Below, piece after piece: positions 1 to 11,142 of a stretch of DNA of 64,000 nucleotides. A program made the translations under genes and the position numbers. This DNA comes from Impatiens glandulifera (taxonomy: Eukaryota; Streptophyta; Magnoliopsida; Ericales; Balsaminaceae), in the NCBI RefSeq assembly GCF_907164915.1, contig NC_061862.1, positions 88,522,846 through 88,586,845 of the forward strand. Reading direction: 5' to 3'. The notes under the pieces were generated by a model. It saw nothing but the letters and a program-made list of their open reading frames with translations, did not search any database and was not told where the DNA came from. Numbering within the stretch: the first letter of the stretch is position 1; each line of letters starts with the position of its first letter.

Positions 1-109
1 AATCATTCTAGGCATGTGTAAAATGATCTCTTAAACTTGTGGTTAATTTTTCCCGTTTTTGGAAATTTTTAATAAAATGACGCTAGGTCGTTTTTCCACA
101 AAAAAAAAA
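1..109 (+). repeat. 3' end of a LINE (non-LTR retrotransposon)
   Basis: The first 109 bases match, with scattered substitutions, the 3' terminal segment of the LINE on the minus strand at 55697-55830. The shared order is an AATCATTCTAGGC start, ATGATCTCTTAAAC, a CCGTTTTTGG block, then GTCGTTTTTCCA followed by an A-run. The A-run at 101-110 is the expected polyA end. The rest of this copy lies to the left of the window. No coding content is visible in the part present. Confidence 0.7.
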
Positions 110-577
110 TTGACCATAAACATCAAATGAAGTCTCAAATTATGTTGGTCATTTTGCAGATAAAATGACAAGTGAGGCATAGGCAGAACTAATGTTATAT
201 AGAACATAATACCAATAACTACTAGGGTGACATGTGTAGTATGCCAATCTCTTTTCCAACATTTTATAATTCCAAATAATCTAATATCATAAACTTTGTT
301 ATAGTCAAAATAGTGCTACATATGTTTTAATAAAGAAGAAAAAAAATCAATAATACTTCATGAATTAAATGTTTTAAGCTCATCTCCTACCCCCAAATGA
401 TTGAAAGGGAAAAAAAAAAAAGAATACTGTAAACATAATTAACACTCTATTCAATTTCAGTGAGAGGTTAAATAAAATTAATGAAAAACAAGCATTTGCT
501 ATAACTATTAAAAAGTGGATTTTTCTTCCCATAGTTTAAGTAGATGAGGTCGGTCCTGTTTGAATGATAGATACATA
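110..577. other. AT-rich intergenic sequence
   Basis: I see no gene or recognisable repeat here, only AT-rich sequence with short A-runs. Confidence 0.5.
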
Positions 578-585
578 ACTGGGTA

Positions 586-1847
586 TAGGGATATAAACGA
601 GTCGAGCTCGAACTATCCTGGCTCGAGTTCGGCTCGACTCGTTTTTTATTGGCTCGCCTCGAGTTTGAACTCGATCGAGCTTTCAATATTATGTTCTAAC
701 TCAGCTCGATCATATAAATATATGCTCTAAAGACTCGAATTTAAATATATTTATATATTAATTTCTCATATTATAAAAAATATAATGAAAGTCGAGGGTT
801 TTTCAAGAAGAATATTTTCAAGTCATTTATTGTATTTGAGATAAACTAAATATATTAAACTTTATTAGGTTTATTTTTGAAAAATAACACTTTATAATGA
901 AATAAAAATGGTTTTATATCTTATAAAATATAATCCATTGAGATCGCATATATTAAATAATATTAGAGTATAGTTATATTTTGATTTGATTTTCAAAAAT
1001 TATGTTTATGTAATTAAATTAATATCAAATCTATTTATTTTCTTACAAGTATTATATAATATATATTTTTTAATTTATAAATATTATTTTGATATATCTT
1101 GATATACCAAGATATTGAAAATCTCATACCTTTACCGTACAAATAATTTTGGCATCGGTATCATAACTTACTTTTTTTTGTATACCGAAAAAATCGATAT
1201 TCTCGATATATTACGGTACGATATTTTTGATAGACATATAATATCGGGAATATTTCTCACTCCTATGTATATTTTATATTTTATTAAATAAATATAATAT
1301 TTTTTATAATGATTAACAAAAATAATATTGTCGCATAGGGTTATATATTTTGTTAATATAAAGTCTATTCTAAAATTTTAAATTTTATAGTATATTTTTT
1401 TCCTAGCTAGTTCCATCTAGCAAAATTTCAAAAAATCAATTTTTGATCTACACATATCTGAACAAGAGATGATTAAGGACAATCAAACCATTCAAAGAGT
1501 CATAGGAGGATTTGAAATTTGGAAAACAATATAGAAAATAAGGTTATGTGGATAATTGGATTTTGGAGAGGCTCATAAGCAATAAATTCATAGATAGTCT
1601 TATGGGTATGTTTCAAATTTTGATTGAAAAGGAAAATATAATAAATAAAAAATTATATGATTAAGTTCGAAAAAGCTCGACGAGTCATCAAACGAGTCTT
1701 AACTAGGCTCGAAAAAGCTCGACGAACCATCAAGCGAGTCTTAACTAGACTCAAATCTTAAACGAGTTGACTCGAACTTGGCTCGAATTCAATTTTGACC
1801 AAACTCGATCAAATTTTGACCGAGCGGCTAGACTCATTTACACCCTA
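586..1847. mobile_element. Non-autonomous hAT-like DNA transposon
   Basis: The ends are imperfect inverted repeats: the left begins TAGGGATATAAACGAG and the right end, read on the other strand, begins TAGGGTGTAAATGAG. Both ends are followed by clusters of CTCGA/GAGCTCG words. The flanking 8-mers are actgggta (578-585) and actggata (1848-1855), an 8-bp target duplication with one mismatch, which is the hAT signature. The 1262-bp body is AT-rich, without a transposase frame, so it depends on an enzyme in trans. The left subterminal region carries a tight GAGCTCGA/GGCTCGAG cluster at 600-680 and the right a related one at 1665-1830, probably transposase-binding sites. Confidence 0.75.
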
Positions 1848-1855
1848 ACTGGATA

Positions 1856-2215
1856 TATACAAAGATATTTTTTTTATATTAATATATATAATGCATAGAT
1901 CATATATTATTATGGTTTATGAACTATCTCTTTTGTGTATTTCCTTTTATAGGCGCCTATGTGCAAAAAAAAAAATGTGAATATCCATAACTAGTAAACA
2001 ATTATTATGATAGGTACTTCAATATTTTGTTTTTTTTTTAAATGTTAAAGAGAAAAATGACATTTAATGTCATACAAACCGCATAAAAAAAATTAAGATA
2101 AATATGTTAAAAAATTAAAATTGCATAAATTATTATATAAATGATAGTAATTTAAACATAACAATAAAACCAATACAAAACACAAGTGCTCATTTTGTCA
2201 CCTAACACACCTAAA
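1856..2215. other. AT-rich intergenic sequence
   Basis: Nothing recognisable; AT-rich with A- and T-runs. Confidence 0.4.
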
Positions 2216-2400
2216 ACCATAGTTTTTAAATACGCGGTTGGACCGCCGGTCGAACCGGTCCGACCGTGAAACGGTTGAGTAACCGGTTCGATTTTTGACT
2301 TTAATATTGTCACTTTCGAACCGGTCAAAATTCAGTCCGACCGGAGGTTCAACCAGAAATTTCCGATTCGAAAGGTTTCTGCAAAATTTCTCCATCTTTT
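2216..2400. repeat. CGG-rich hAT-like transposon end
   Basis: This stretch is packed with ACCGGT/CCGACCGG words in otherwise AT-rich DNA. It matches, in inverted orientation, the last 120 bases of the window (63880-64000): both carry CGACCG(T/C)GAAACGGTTGA, TTTCGAACCGGTCAAAAT and GGTTCAACC in the same order. Only one terminus is evident here, so the copy may be truncated. It abuts the presumed start of the WUSCHEL-like relic. Assignment to hAT rests on general knowledge of such CGG-rich plant elements; no target duplication was found. Confidence 0.5.
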
Positions 2401-2439
2401 GGCCCTCCCCTCTATCTTGCTTTAATTTCTTCTATCATA

Positions 2440-2975
2440 GAATCTCAACAACAACAAAACGAGGAAGAAGGAAACAACACGAAGAATAACTACCTCTGTA
2501 GACAAACAAGTAGAGGGGACACTTACCAGCGATCATATAAGAATCCTCAAGGACCTTTACTACAACAATGGAGTCAGGTCCCCCACCGCCGAACAGATTC
2601 AAAGGATCTCTACTCGTGTAAGGTAGTACGGTAAGATCGAGAATAAAAACGTCTTTTACTGGGTCCAAAATCACAAAACTCGTGAACGTAAGAAGAAGAG
2701 GTTCACTATTGTCAATGTCGCCGAAAATCCTACTGCTACCGTCGCAACATGGAGACCCGATGACCCTTTTTGCAACAAGTATCCTAATTACTGTCATGCT
2801 GGTTAGTACTCTAATTCTTTAATTAAAAAATATCAAAAATTTTTATTTATTTATTAATTTGTTCATTTTCATTGCAGGACTTCCATCACCATCATCTTCT
2901 TCTTTCATTGGTGTGATTGCTATTAGGCTGGAACTTATTGTTATGAATCTGTTCCAATGAAGAGATCAATTTTCT
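2440..2975 (+). pseudogene. WUSCHEL-like WOX homeobox pseudogene
   Basis: WUSCHEL-type proteins are nuclear homeodomain transcription factors controlling stem-cell fate. The translation shows a Q/N-rich N-terminus, the motif YLCRQTS (WUSCHEL has YTCRQTS), then after a small frame change a WOX homeodomain from 2507: [17 protein letters not shown], then EQIQRIS, then [12 protein letters not shown], then [13 protein letters not shown]. The YYNN insertion and the extra residues are WUSCHEL hallmarks. The copy is broken: the expected ATG near 2440 reads ATA, there is a frameshift before the homeodomain, an in-frame TAG at 2624-2626 in the middle of it, and W-V in place of the invariant W-F of helix 3. 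A plausible intron (GT at 2802, AG at 2876-2877) shows that it came from genomic DNA, not from a retro-copy. The exon after it starts GLPSPSSSS and shifts frame near 2922. No distal WUS-box or EAR-like end is visible. Confidence 0.8.
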
Positions 2976-3070
2976 TAACCTTAATAAAACTTTGACAAAT
3001 AACTATAAATTGCTAATATATATCTCTTTTAATTTATGTTTTCATGGTGGAAATACTAACAAATTCACAT

Positions 3071-3334
3071 CAGAGTGGAATTTAAAAATCAGAGAGTGAG
3101 CTAAACATGTTAAAATGTGGTGATTTTGTTTTGTGCATGACGTCTACCACGGTAAGTTGTTTCACTTCTTATCTCCAAATTTAGATTCAGTAGCTAGCTA
3201 ACTCTTACATAATCAACTTGTAGTCATCACACTCTACATCACAAATTTTGGAGGCATCCACTAGGAATGTTGTGAAAGACCAAACTCACCAACTAACAAA
3301 GGTGTTGAATTTAAGGAAAGAAGAGGAGGCTAGG
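3071..3334 (+). pseudogene. Type I MADS-box pseudogene, copy 1 (5' truncated)
   Basis: The sequence aligns along its length with the MADS copy at 36978-37500, starting within the MADS domain (region of RSGIYKSASELNML) and running into the coiled-coil-like part (LEASTRNVV...). The N-terminal third of the MADS domain is absent and several frame changes and stops are present. The copy is cut at 3334 by the insertion of the gypsy element; its continuation is found at 9727-9760. The uninterrupted order (gaggctagg then gaagagaca) can be read in copy 4, which confirms the insertion point. Confidence 0.75.
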
Positions 3335-4234
3335 TGTCACAACCCTAGATTGCTGACTCTCGGCCTGGTCGACTTGAGTGGAGGCCGGGACTGAGAGGGT
3401 GTGCCCAGAATAGAGCTAAGTGAGCAGCTCGGGCACCAGACAAGTCATGCCGAGGCACGCGTGTGGAGGCCTTGGCATAGGTGGGATAAGTGTGGAGAAG
3501 GAAGCATCAGACCGAGGGAAGGTTAGCCTTGCGTAAGCATCCGACCGAGGGGAAAGCTGACCAAGCGTAAGCATCAAACCGAGGACTAAGGACCGAGCGT
3601 TTCAGACATGGGCTGGATCATTGTGCATGGGTCAGGCCTCGACCATGGATCGGACCTTGGGCCGGTTTTGGACCGGTACCCGCCCCGACCCACTTGACGA
3701 CCGAGGAGAAGTGCGGCGCTAGGTCAAAGATGGAACAAGTCTCAGCCACGACCGAGTTTCTCGGGATGGCCCGGTCAGACCCTATATTTTCGGAGGGCCA
3801 AGTCTTGTTGATCTTTTCAACGAAGACTGGGCCAAGGGCTTGCTGCCTTAACCTCCACGTTTTCTATTCCTATATATATCCTTGAGGAGGCGACCTAAAT
3901 GGCATTAAGAACTAGAGAGTGTTCTTTGCCTAAGGATTGTGCCTACCCGTGGGTTCCTTGTATTTTCATTGGTTGTGTGTGTGAATCAATAATAAGATCC
4001 AAGGTTGGCTTCGACCGTAAATTGTGTGTGCCTTTTTATTGTTGTTCTTATCATCTTTATATTCGTCTTCATTCCTATAAAAATATATCCTTGTTGGGTA
4101 GTGTGTTTACTTAGGGGAAAAGCCTAAGTATCGAGTTGGCTGATCAGGTTCTTGCGAGGAGAGCATGAGCCGAACAAAGGGTTAGCCAAAGCTGCAAATT
4201 TGGCGTGTTTTTCCGCATCTGAAGAAGAGTTACA
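3335..4234 (+). repeat. 5' LTR of the gypsy element
   Basis: About 900 bp, TG...CA bounded (TGTCAC... to ...GTTACA). It aligns with 8806-9726. Differences include a missing CCGCATCTTT duplication near the 3' end and extra CCGAGGACC repeats only in the 3' LTR. The run TATATATATC at 3871-3880 is the likely TATA box, with transcript start expected about 30 bases downstream. Confidence 0.92.
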
Positions 4235-4255
4235 TATATTTTGGGCGAAAATATA

Positions 4256-5088
4256 ATGAAGAAGAGTAGCAGCAGCATCCGTGCAGTCCAGGAAGATTTC
4301 GAAGCCGAAACTGACACGCGGCTGACCGAGCTAGAGGAGCTCCTAGGCATGCCAGCTTAGGACAACGAGCCCTCCCTTTACGCACAGGTGGGCGAGCTGA
4401 AGGCCCAATGGCTTACTGCTCAGAAGAGTATCGGGCATGTGTCCGACAGGCTGGAGCAGAAGCAGATTTCTATGCAGACTGCGCTCATCTCACGGTAGGG
4501 TTGCTTAGGCGCGCGGCTGGTTCGGGTCCCCCGATCGCAGCAGCTCCTTCGACCAAATTCAAGGTACCCGAGCCCTGTTCATTTAGAGGAGTCAGAAGCG
4601 CTAAGGAAATTGAGAATTTCCATTGGGACATGGAAGTATACTTCGAAACCTCCAAGATCCCTGAAGATAAAAAGGTGTCCGTGACTAGCATGTATCTCGT
4701 GGGCGATGCAAAGCTGTGGTGGAGAACCCGCCTCTCGGATGATGCTAGTGCTATGTGTGATAGGATCGACACATGGGAAATAATGAAGCGAGAGCTAAAG
4801 GAGCAATTCCTCCCGGGGAATGCTTCTTGGCTAGCCCGCGAGTCCCTCTACCGGCTACTCCACACAGGTTCCACAAGAGAGTATGTGAAGAGCTTCAGCT
4901 CCCTAATGCTTGACATCCGTGACATGTTAGAGTAGGACAAGCTGTTTAATTTCTTAGTCGGACTACAACAGTGGGCCCAAACCGAGTTAAGAAGATTGGA
5001 TGTGAAAGACCTCCCTTCGGCCATAGCTGGAGCCGATCGGTTGGCTGATTACAAAACAATTGGCTTAGTCAGTGCCGAGCCAAAGTAG
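4256..5088 (+). pseudogene. gag of the gypsy element (broken)
   Basis: The Gag polyprotein would form the retrotransposon particle. The ATG at 4256 opens a frame rich in E, L and K (KKSSSSIRAVQEDFEAE), with a stop near 4358 and another after the ALISR segment. The main Gag domain reads in another frame from about 4500 and contains FHWDMEVYFETSKIPEDKK, then DAKLWW, EQFLPGN and TREYVKSF, typical of the Retrotrans_gag family. It carries stops at 4933-4935 and 5086-5088. A CX2CX3HX4C knuckle ([13 protein letters not shown]) follows at 5248-5286, preceded by a TGA at 5245. At least three stops and one frameshift make this non-functional. Confidence 0.85.
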
Positions 5089-5247
5089 CCCTCTGCCAGA
5101 GACAAGGAGAAGGGCAAAGTCCAAGGTGGTGACCGAGGACTTGGGGGAAAACATAGTCATAACCGAGGCAAGAGTACCGGTCATGACCGAAAGAAAGTAG
5201 ACTCGGACCGAGGGAGCAAATCCGGTCCGGACCGAAAGCAAGTTTGA

Positions 5248-8200
5248 TGCTACCTTTGCAATGGTGATCACCTCATGCGGGAATGCCCGCAGCGCGGAAG
5301 GGTTAGTGCGATCCAGGGTCAGGAGGAGGACCAAGATGAGGTGCCATATATGGTTAACCCGCTGCAGATGCTTGGTGCGAAGCAGGCCGGTGCCCATGTG
5401 CCACACAAGGACCGCGGCTTGATGTATGTGGAAGTCAAGATCAATGGAAATGAAGTTATGGCGATGGTTGACACCCGTGCAACACATAACTTTGTAGCTG
5501 ACCGAGAGATCAACAGATTTGGGCTAGAAGTTGCTCAACACCGCTCGCGGATGAAGGCGGTGAATTCAGAAGCTCAGCTAGTCAAGGGGAAGGCCACGGC
5601 TGAGTTGCAGATTGGGTCGTGGAAGGGTCGGGTGGAATTCATGGCCATCCCACTTGATGATTTTGATGTCATCATAGGAATTGAGTTTCTAGCCGCGGCT
5701 CATGTGGCGGTCATGCCACACTTGGGTGTGATCTTCATTGCGGCACCGGAGAACCCATCTTTCATAGCCGGACTCTATGAGGCAGCTAAAGAGAAGAAGG
5801 CAGCCTTGCTTTCCGTCATGCAGCTCAAGAAGGGATTGAGGCGTGGAGAGCATACTTACGTGGCTACATTGGTGGAAATAAATCCGGACGTATACTCGGA
5901 GGTGCCAAAGAAAGTTGCAGATCTGATGGGGCGGTTTGAAGACATCATGCCGCCCAAGTTACCTAAGATGTTGCCTCCAAAGAGGAACATCGACCACCGA
6001 ATTGAGTTGGAACCCGGGGCAGTGATACCGGCAAAGGCTCCTTATCGGATGGGCCCATCCGAGCTGGTGGAGTTGAGGAAGCAGCTGACCGAGCTGTTGG
6101 AAGGTGGACTGATCCGACCGAGTAAGGCTCCATACGGGTCCCCCATTTTGTTCCAAAAGAAGACGGACGGCTCCTTACGGATGTGTGTGGATTATCGCGC
6201 CCTCAATAAGGTAACAGTCAAAAACAAATATCCGATCCCAAACATGTTAGATTTGTTTGATAAATTAGCACATGCACGGGTCTATTCGAAGATCGACTTG
6301 AGATCAGGGTATTGGCAGGTTAGGGTGGCGGCCGAAGATGTGGCCAAAACCACGTGTGTGACTCGCTATGGGTCATATGAGTTCCTAGTTATGCCTTTCG
6401 GCCTAACCAATACACCGGCCACGTTCTGCAACCTGATGAATGATGTCTTGTATGAAAGGCTAAACCGGAGCGTTATAGTCTACCTTGATGACATCTTGGT
6501 CTATAGTGCCTCGGCGAGGAGCACTATAGCCACTTGAAGTGGGTGTTCATGAAGTTGCGGGAGCACCACCTCTACATAAACAAAGGCAAATATGAGTTCT
6601 GTTTAGAGAAGATCCATTTCTTGGGGCATATCGTGGGACAGGGCGAAATCCGAATGGATCCAGCCAAGGTTGTTGCTATTGAGAAGTGGCCACGACCGAG
6701 CCGAGTGACCGAGCTACGGTCCTTCCTCGGTCTTGCCAACTATTATAGCCGGTTCATTAAAGAATACTCCAAGATGATCGGGCCCCACACAGATTTGCTT
6801 AGGAAGGACCGAGAGTGGGTCTGGTCCGACCGATGTGAAGAAGCCTTCACTGTCCTGAAGCACGCGGTCGCGACCGAGCCCGTGTTGCAATTGCCACACT
6901 TCGACAGGCCTTTTGAAGTACATACCGATGCATCCGACCGAGCGTTGGGTGGGGTGCTGATGCAGGAGAGGCATCCGATTGCATTCGAAAGCAGGAAGTT
7001 CAAGGATGTTGAGACTCGTTATTCAACTCATGAGAAGGAGATGGTGGCGGTCGTGCATTGCCTTGAGGCATGGCGCCACTACCTCTTGGGCACAAAGTTT
7101 GTGGTGGTCACCGACAATGTGGCCAACACTTACTTCAAGACTCAAAAGAAGTTGTCCCCAAAGCAAACGAGGTGGCAGGAGTTCCTTAGTGAGTTTGATT
7201 TCGAATGGCTGCACCGGCCCGGGAAGAGCAACGAGGTGGCCAATGCACTGAGCCGCCAGGCGACCGAGGAGTTTGTGGTAGCCTTGACACTGGTGGAGGC
7301 AGGTTTCATGGAGGAGATCCGCGAAGCTTCCAAAAATGATGTTGTTTACCAAGCTACGGTCAAGCAGGTGCTTGCGGGAGAGAGCACAAAATATTGGCTG
7401 GAAGATGGTCTGCTCTTCGCCAAAGGAGGGCGTGCGGTCGTTCCAACCGGGCCCTTGCGTCAAAAACTACTAAGGGAGACCCATGATCCACAATGGGCCG
7501 GTCACCCCGAAGTAGGCAGAATGATGGCGCTTCTTTCACGGTCCTACCAATGGAGTAGGATGCTAAGGATGTGGAATTTTATGTCAAGACGTGTCTGGTG
7601 TGTCAACTAGACAAGACCGAGAAGAGGAGACAAGCGGGCTTGCTGTAGCCCCTGCCCATACCCGATAGACCGTGGCAGTCTATCTCCTTAGACTTTATTC
7701 TCGGTTTTCCCAAGGTGGAGGGGAAGACTTCGGTCCTGGTTGTTGTGGACAGGTTCTCGAAGTATGCGGTCTTCATACCGGTGCCCAAGGTGTGCTCAAC
7801 CGAGACCGCATCTGACTTGCTGTTCCGGAATATTGTGAAAAATTTCGGAGTGCCAGCTGACATTGTGAGCGATCGGGACGCTCGGTTCACTGGCAGGTTC
7901 TGGACCTCTCTCTTCATTCTAATGGGGTCAAAACTCAAGTTCTCTACGGCCAATCACCCGCAGACCGATGGCCAGACGGAGAGAATCAACTAAGTGCTCG
8001 AGGAGTACTTGCGACATTATGTGACAAGCAGCCAGGATAATTGGCTCGGCTTGCTAGACGTTGCACAGTTCAACTACAACTTGCATCGGTCTTCATCAAC
8101 GGGCCAGAGTCCGTTTGAGATAGTATTGGGAGTCCAGCCCAATACCCCGTACACGGTGGCTTCAAGGAACGGTGGGGGTGATTGCCTCGCTTCATACCGC

Positions 8201-8819
8201 TTCGCCAAGCTCAAGCAAGAAATGTTAGACTTAGAAGCGCATGGAGAAGGCTCAAAAGCGCATGAAGAAGTATGCTGATGCGGGTAGAAGAGAAGTGGAA
8301 TTCCAGGTCGGAGATCAGGTCTTGTTGAAGCTGACTCCACAGATTTGGAAGCGGATTAGCGCTAAGAATCGGCAACGTGTGTTAATACCGAAGTATGACG
8401 GTCCTTTCCAAGTGTTGAAGAGGGTCGGTCGGGTGGCTTATCAGTTGTCTCTTCCAGACCGGTTGAAGATCCATCCAACATTCCACGTGAGCTATTTGAA
8501 GAAGTTCTACGAGGACATGGCCGATGGTACATGGGTTCAAGCTAGGCGAGCTCCTTCCGTGGTGCAATATGAGACCGAGAAAAAGGTGGCCCAAATTCTG
8601 GATCACAGGACAGCCGGTCATAGTGTCAAGAATAGGCGCACAGACTTCCTATTCCAATGGCACGGAGAAAGCCGGGAAGATGCCACATGGGTACGTACTA
8701 CTAACCTATGGCAGTTTGCGGACAAGGTGCATGCGTACTTGACAAGTAAGAGTCTGGTGGAGGATCCCTCAACGCGGACGTTGAGTCCGGTGGGTGATGG
8801 TGGTTTGTCACAACCCTAG
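5248..8819 (+). pseudogene. pol of the gypsy chromovirus (protease-RT-RNaseH-integrase-chromodomain, broken)
   Basis: Domains in order: an aspartic protease around 5462 with DTRATHNF, where the catalytic DTGA motif has lost its glycine; reverse transcriptase with [21 protein letters not shown] and the catalytic YLDD at about 6480; a one-base frameshift near 6510; RNase H with FEVHTDASD and VVVTDN; an integrase zinc finger (HDPQWAGHP ... C2) broken by a second frameshift near 7565; the integrase core with SLDF, SDRDARF and QTERIN (D-D-E), where the next codon is TAG; and a chromodomain near 8570-8750 (KKVAQIL ... FLFQWHG ... ATWV). There is also a stop at about 7647. Chromodomains direct integration into modified chromatin. 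The mix of stops and shifts shows long-dead coding capacity, although the LTRs are still similar. Confidence 0.93.
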
Positions 8820-9726
8820 ATTGCTGACTCTCGGCCTGGTCGACTTGAGTGGAGGCCGAGACCGAGAGGGTGTGCCCAGAATAGAGCTAAGTGAGCAGCT
8901 CGGGCACCAGACAAGTCATGCCGAGACACGCGTGTGGAGGCCTTGGCATAGGTGGGAAAAGTGTGGAGAAGGAAGCATCAGACCGAGGGAAGGTTAGCCT
9001 TGCGTAAGCATCCAACCGAGGGGAAAGCTGACCAAGCGTAAGCATCAGACCGAGGACCGAGGACTGAGGACCGAACATTTCAGACATGGGCCGGATCATT
9101 GTGCATGGGTCAGGTCTCGACCATGGATCGGACCTTGGGCCGGTTTTGGACCGGTACCCGCCCCGACCCACTTGGCGACCGAGGAGAAGTGCGACGCTAG
9201 GTCAAAGATGGAACAAGTCTCAGCCACGACCGAGTTTCTCGGGATGGCCCGGTCAGACCCTATATTTTCGGAGGGCCAAGTCTTGTTGATCTTTTCAACG
9301 AAGACTGGGCCAAAGGCTTGCTCCCTTAACCTCCACGTTTTCTATTCCTATATATATCCTTGAGGAGGCGACCTAAATGGCATTAAGAACTAGAGAGTGT
9401 TCTTTGCCTAAGGATTGTGCCTACCCGTGTGTTCCTTGTATTTTCATTGGTTGTGTGTGTGAATCAATAATAAGATCCAAGATTGGCTTCAGCCGTAAAT
9501 TGTGTGTGCCTTTTTATTGCTGTTCTTATCATCTTTATATTCGTGTTCGTTCCTATAAAAATATATCCTTGCTGGGCAGTGTGTTTACTTAGGGGAAAAG
9601 CTTGAGTATCGAGTTGGTTGATCAGGTTCTTGCGAGGAGAGCCTGAGTCGGACAAAGGGTTAGACAAAGTTGCAAATTTGGCGTGTTTTTCCGCATCTTT
9701 CCGCATCTGAACGACCCTTCGTTACA
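8806..9726 (+). repeat. 3' LTR of the gypsy element
   Basis: About 921 bp, starting TGTCACAACC directly after the purine-rich tract and ending at CGTTACA next to the right target duplication ctagg. It contains an extra CCGAGGACTGAGGACCG stretch around 9050-9075 and a duplicated TTTCCGCATC near 9690-9708 relative to the 5' LTR. Confidence 0.92.
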
Positions 9727-9731
9727 CTAGG

Positions 9732-9760
9732 GAAGAGAGTAGTCACAAATGCTATGAACC
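9732..9760 (+). pseudogene. Tail of MADS copy 1 beyond the gypsy insertion
   Basis: The short segment gaagagagtagtcac then aaatgctatgaacc continues MADS copy 1 after the target duplication and matches 37333-37362 of copy 4. It then joins, tail to tail, the inverted 3' end of MADS copy 2. Confidence 0.65.
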
Positions 9761-10135
9761 ATTAATAGGAGCTTCTACAATTGATCTGTGAGATCAGTCA
9801 TCACTTTTGTAAGTTGGTGAGCTAACTCTTTCACAGCATTTCTAGTGAATGCCTCCAAAATTTGTGTTGTGAAGTCGGGTGACAGCTCTTAATTATGTAA
9901 AAGTTTGTTGGCCACCGATTCTAAATTTGGAGAGGAGAGGTGAAACAAATTACCATTGGGAGAGGTTACACACAAAACAAAATCACCGCCTGTTAACATG
10001 TTTAGCTCACTTGCTGATTTGTAAATTCCACTCCGGCGTTTAGAAAAACTTGTCATCAAGTCATTTTGCTTCTAGCGTCGTTTTGTCATTTTTTTTTCGA
10101 CCTTTGGTTTGTTTCTTGGTGTTGGAATTTTCCAT
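9761..10135 (-). pseudogene. Type I MADS-box pseudogene, copy 2
   Basis: Read on the minus strand from an ATG at 10135, the sequence follows copy 4 closely: MENSNTKKQTKGRK, then a short deletion with frame loss in the KKINMTKRR region, then KQNDLMTSFSKRRSGIYK and SASELNMLTGGDFV. A stop falls where copy 4 reads RREKQ (a TAG in place of CGCGAG). Later parts (LEA-TRNAVKELAHQL) are recognisable in another frame. The copy has both ends of the gene, including the upstream flank (see 10136-11142), so it arose by DNA duplication. Confidence 0.75.
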
Positions 10136-11142
10136 GACTAGTGAATAATGTAATGCTCTCTAAATAAAACAATATTTTTATAATTGTTTTATGTGTCATA
10201 TGCATAGGTAATGAACATATTTATAATTTAAAAGATGTAAAAATTAAAATAAAAAAATGGAAAATTGAATAATTTTTTTTTCAAAAAATAAAAAAATGTT
10301 TTAAAATTTATTAAAATATTTTCATTTTTTGAAAAAGAATATCACTAAATCCTATTTTGTAAATATAACTTTTATTTAATTAATCTTATTTTTATTTTTC
10401 ACATTTTCTATAAAAAAATATATATTATCATGCATATTAAATCTAAGGAAATATAATGTTATTATAATGTGATAAATTAGCATATTTAATCAAAAATATT
10501 ACCATTTTCAATCTAATGAAATGTAATAATAGTATAATATTAGTTTATAATTTATCACTAATTATAATAATCAATAAAAAAAATATAACAATAATATACT
10601 TAGATTGATTAAGGTAAATGTGATAAATTATAAGAATTAATATAGAATTATGTAAATAATAGTTACTCTATATATATATAGAGTCTATATATATACTGTA
10701 ACTATTATTTACATAATTCTATATTATAGACTATAGTAAATACGTTTGTTGTTAGAATCAATTAAGAAATAAATTAAACTTATTAAAATATTTTCATTTT
10801 ATGAAATATAATATCACTAAATTCCATTTTGTAAATATAACTTATTTCATTAATCTTATTTTTATTTTTTTACATTTTCTATAAAAAGAATATTACCATG
10901 TATATTAAATATAAGGAAATATAATAAAAATATAATATTATTATAATGTGATAAATTAGCACATTTAATAAAAATATTACCGTTTTCAATCTAAGGAAAT
11001 GTAATAATAATATAATATTATTTAATAATTTATCACTAAGCATAATTAATAAAAATATAATAAAATATCCTTAGATTGAGTAAGGTAAATGCGATCAATT
11101 ATACGAATTAATATTGAATTATGTAAATAAAAGCTATATACA
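10136..11142. repeat. Upstream flank shared, inverted, with MADS copy 4
   Basis: This AT-rich kilobase matches 36086-36977 in reverse orientation. Shared words include CATATGCATAGGTAATGAAC, ATTTGTGATAAATTA-like blocks, and TAACTATTATTTACATAAT. Inside it the block is itself duplicated (about 10200-10690 and 10790-11142), and the same two-block arrangement is seen upstream of copy 4. The CACTA element at 11143 inserted at the end of this segment. A partial version occurs at 30590-30865 before MADS copy 3. Confidence 0.7.

Larger units (their letters stand above)
3335..9726 (+). mobile_element. Ty3/gypsy chromovirus LTR retrotransposon
   Basis: This is a full-length but coding-dead element of 6392 bp. 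It starts TGTCACAACC, ends CGTTACA, and is flanked by a perfect 5-bp target duplication ctagg (3330-3334 and 9727-9731). The domain order is gag, CCHC knuckle, protease, reverse transcriptase, RNase H, integrase and chromodomain, which places it among the chromoviruses. The word GACCGAG recurs far above expectation in LTRs and coding region alike. The LTRs differ by roughly a few percent, mostly G/A and C/T changes, with small indels, so insertion is neither very recent nor ancient. It lies inside MADS copy 1. A purine-rich tract (GGTGGGTGATGGTGG) precedes the 3' LTR. I could not recognise a canonical initiator-Met primer site after the 5' LTR. Confidence 0.95.

Noticed and set aside
2435..2797. 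120-aa minus-strand frame
   Set aside because: It is antisense to the WUSCHEL-like homeodomain and has no recognisable domain.
5065..5487. 140-aa minus-strand frame in the gypsy element
   Set aside because: Antisense shadow of the protease/knuckle region.
7023..7463. 146-aa minus-strand frame
   Set aside because: Antisense to RNase H; codon pattern mirrors the sense gene.
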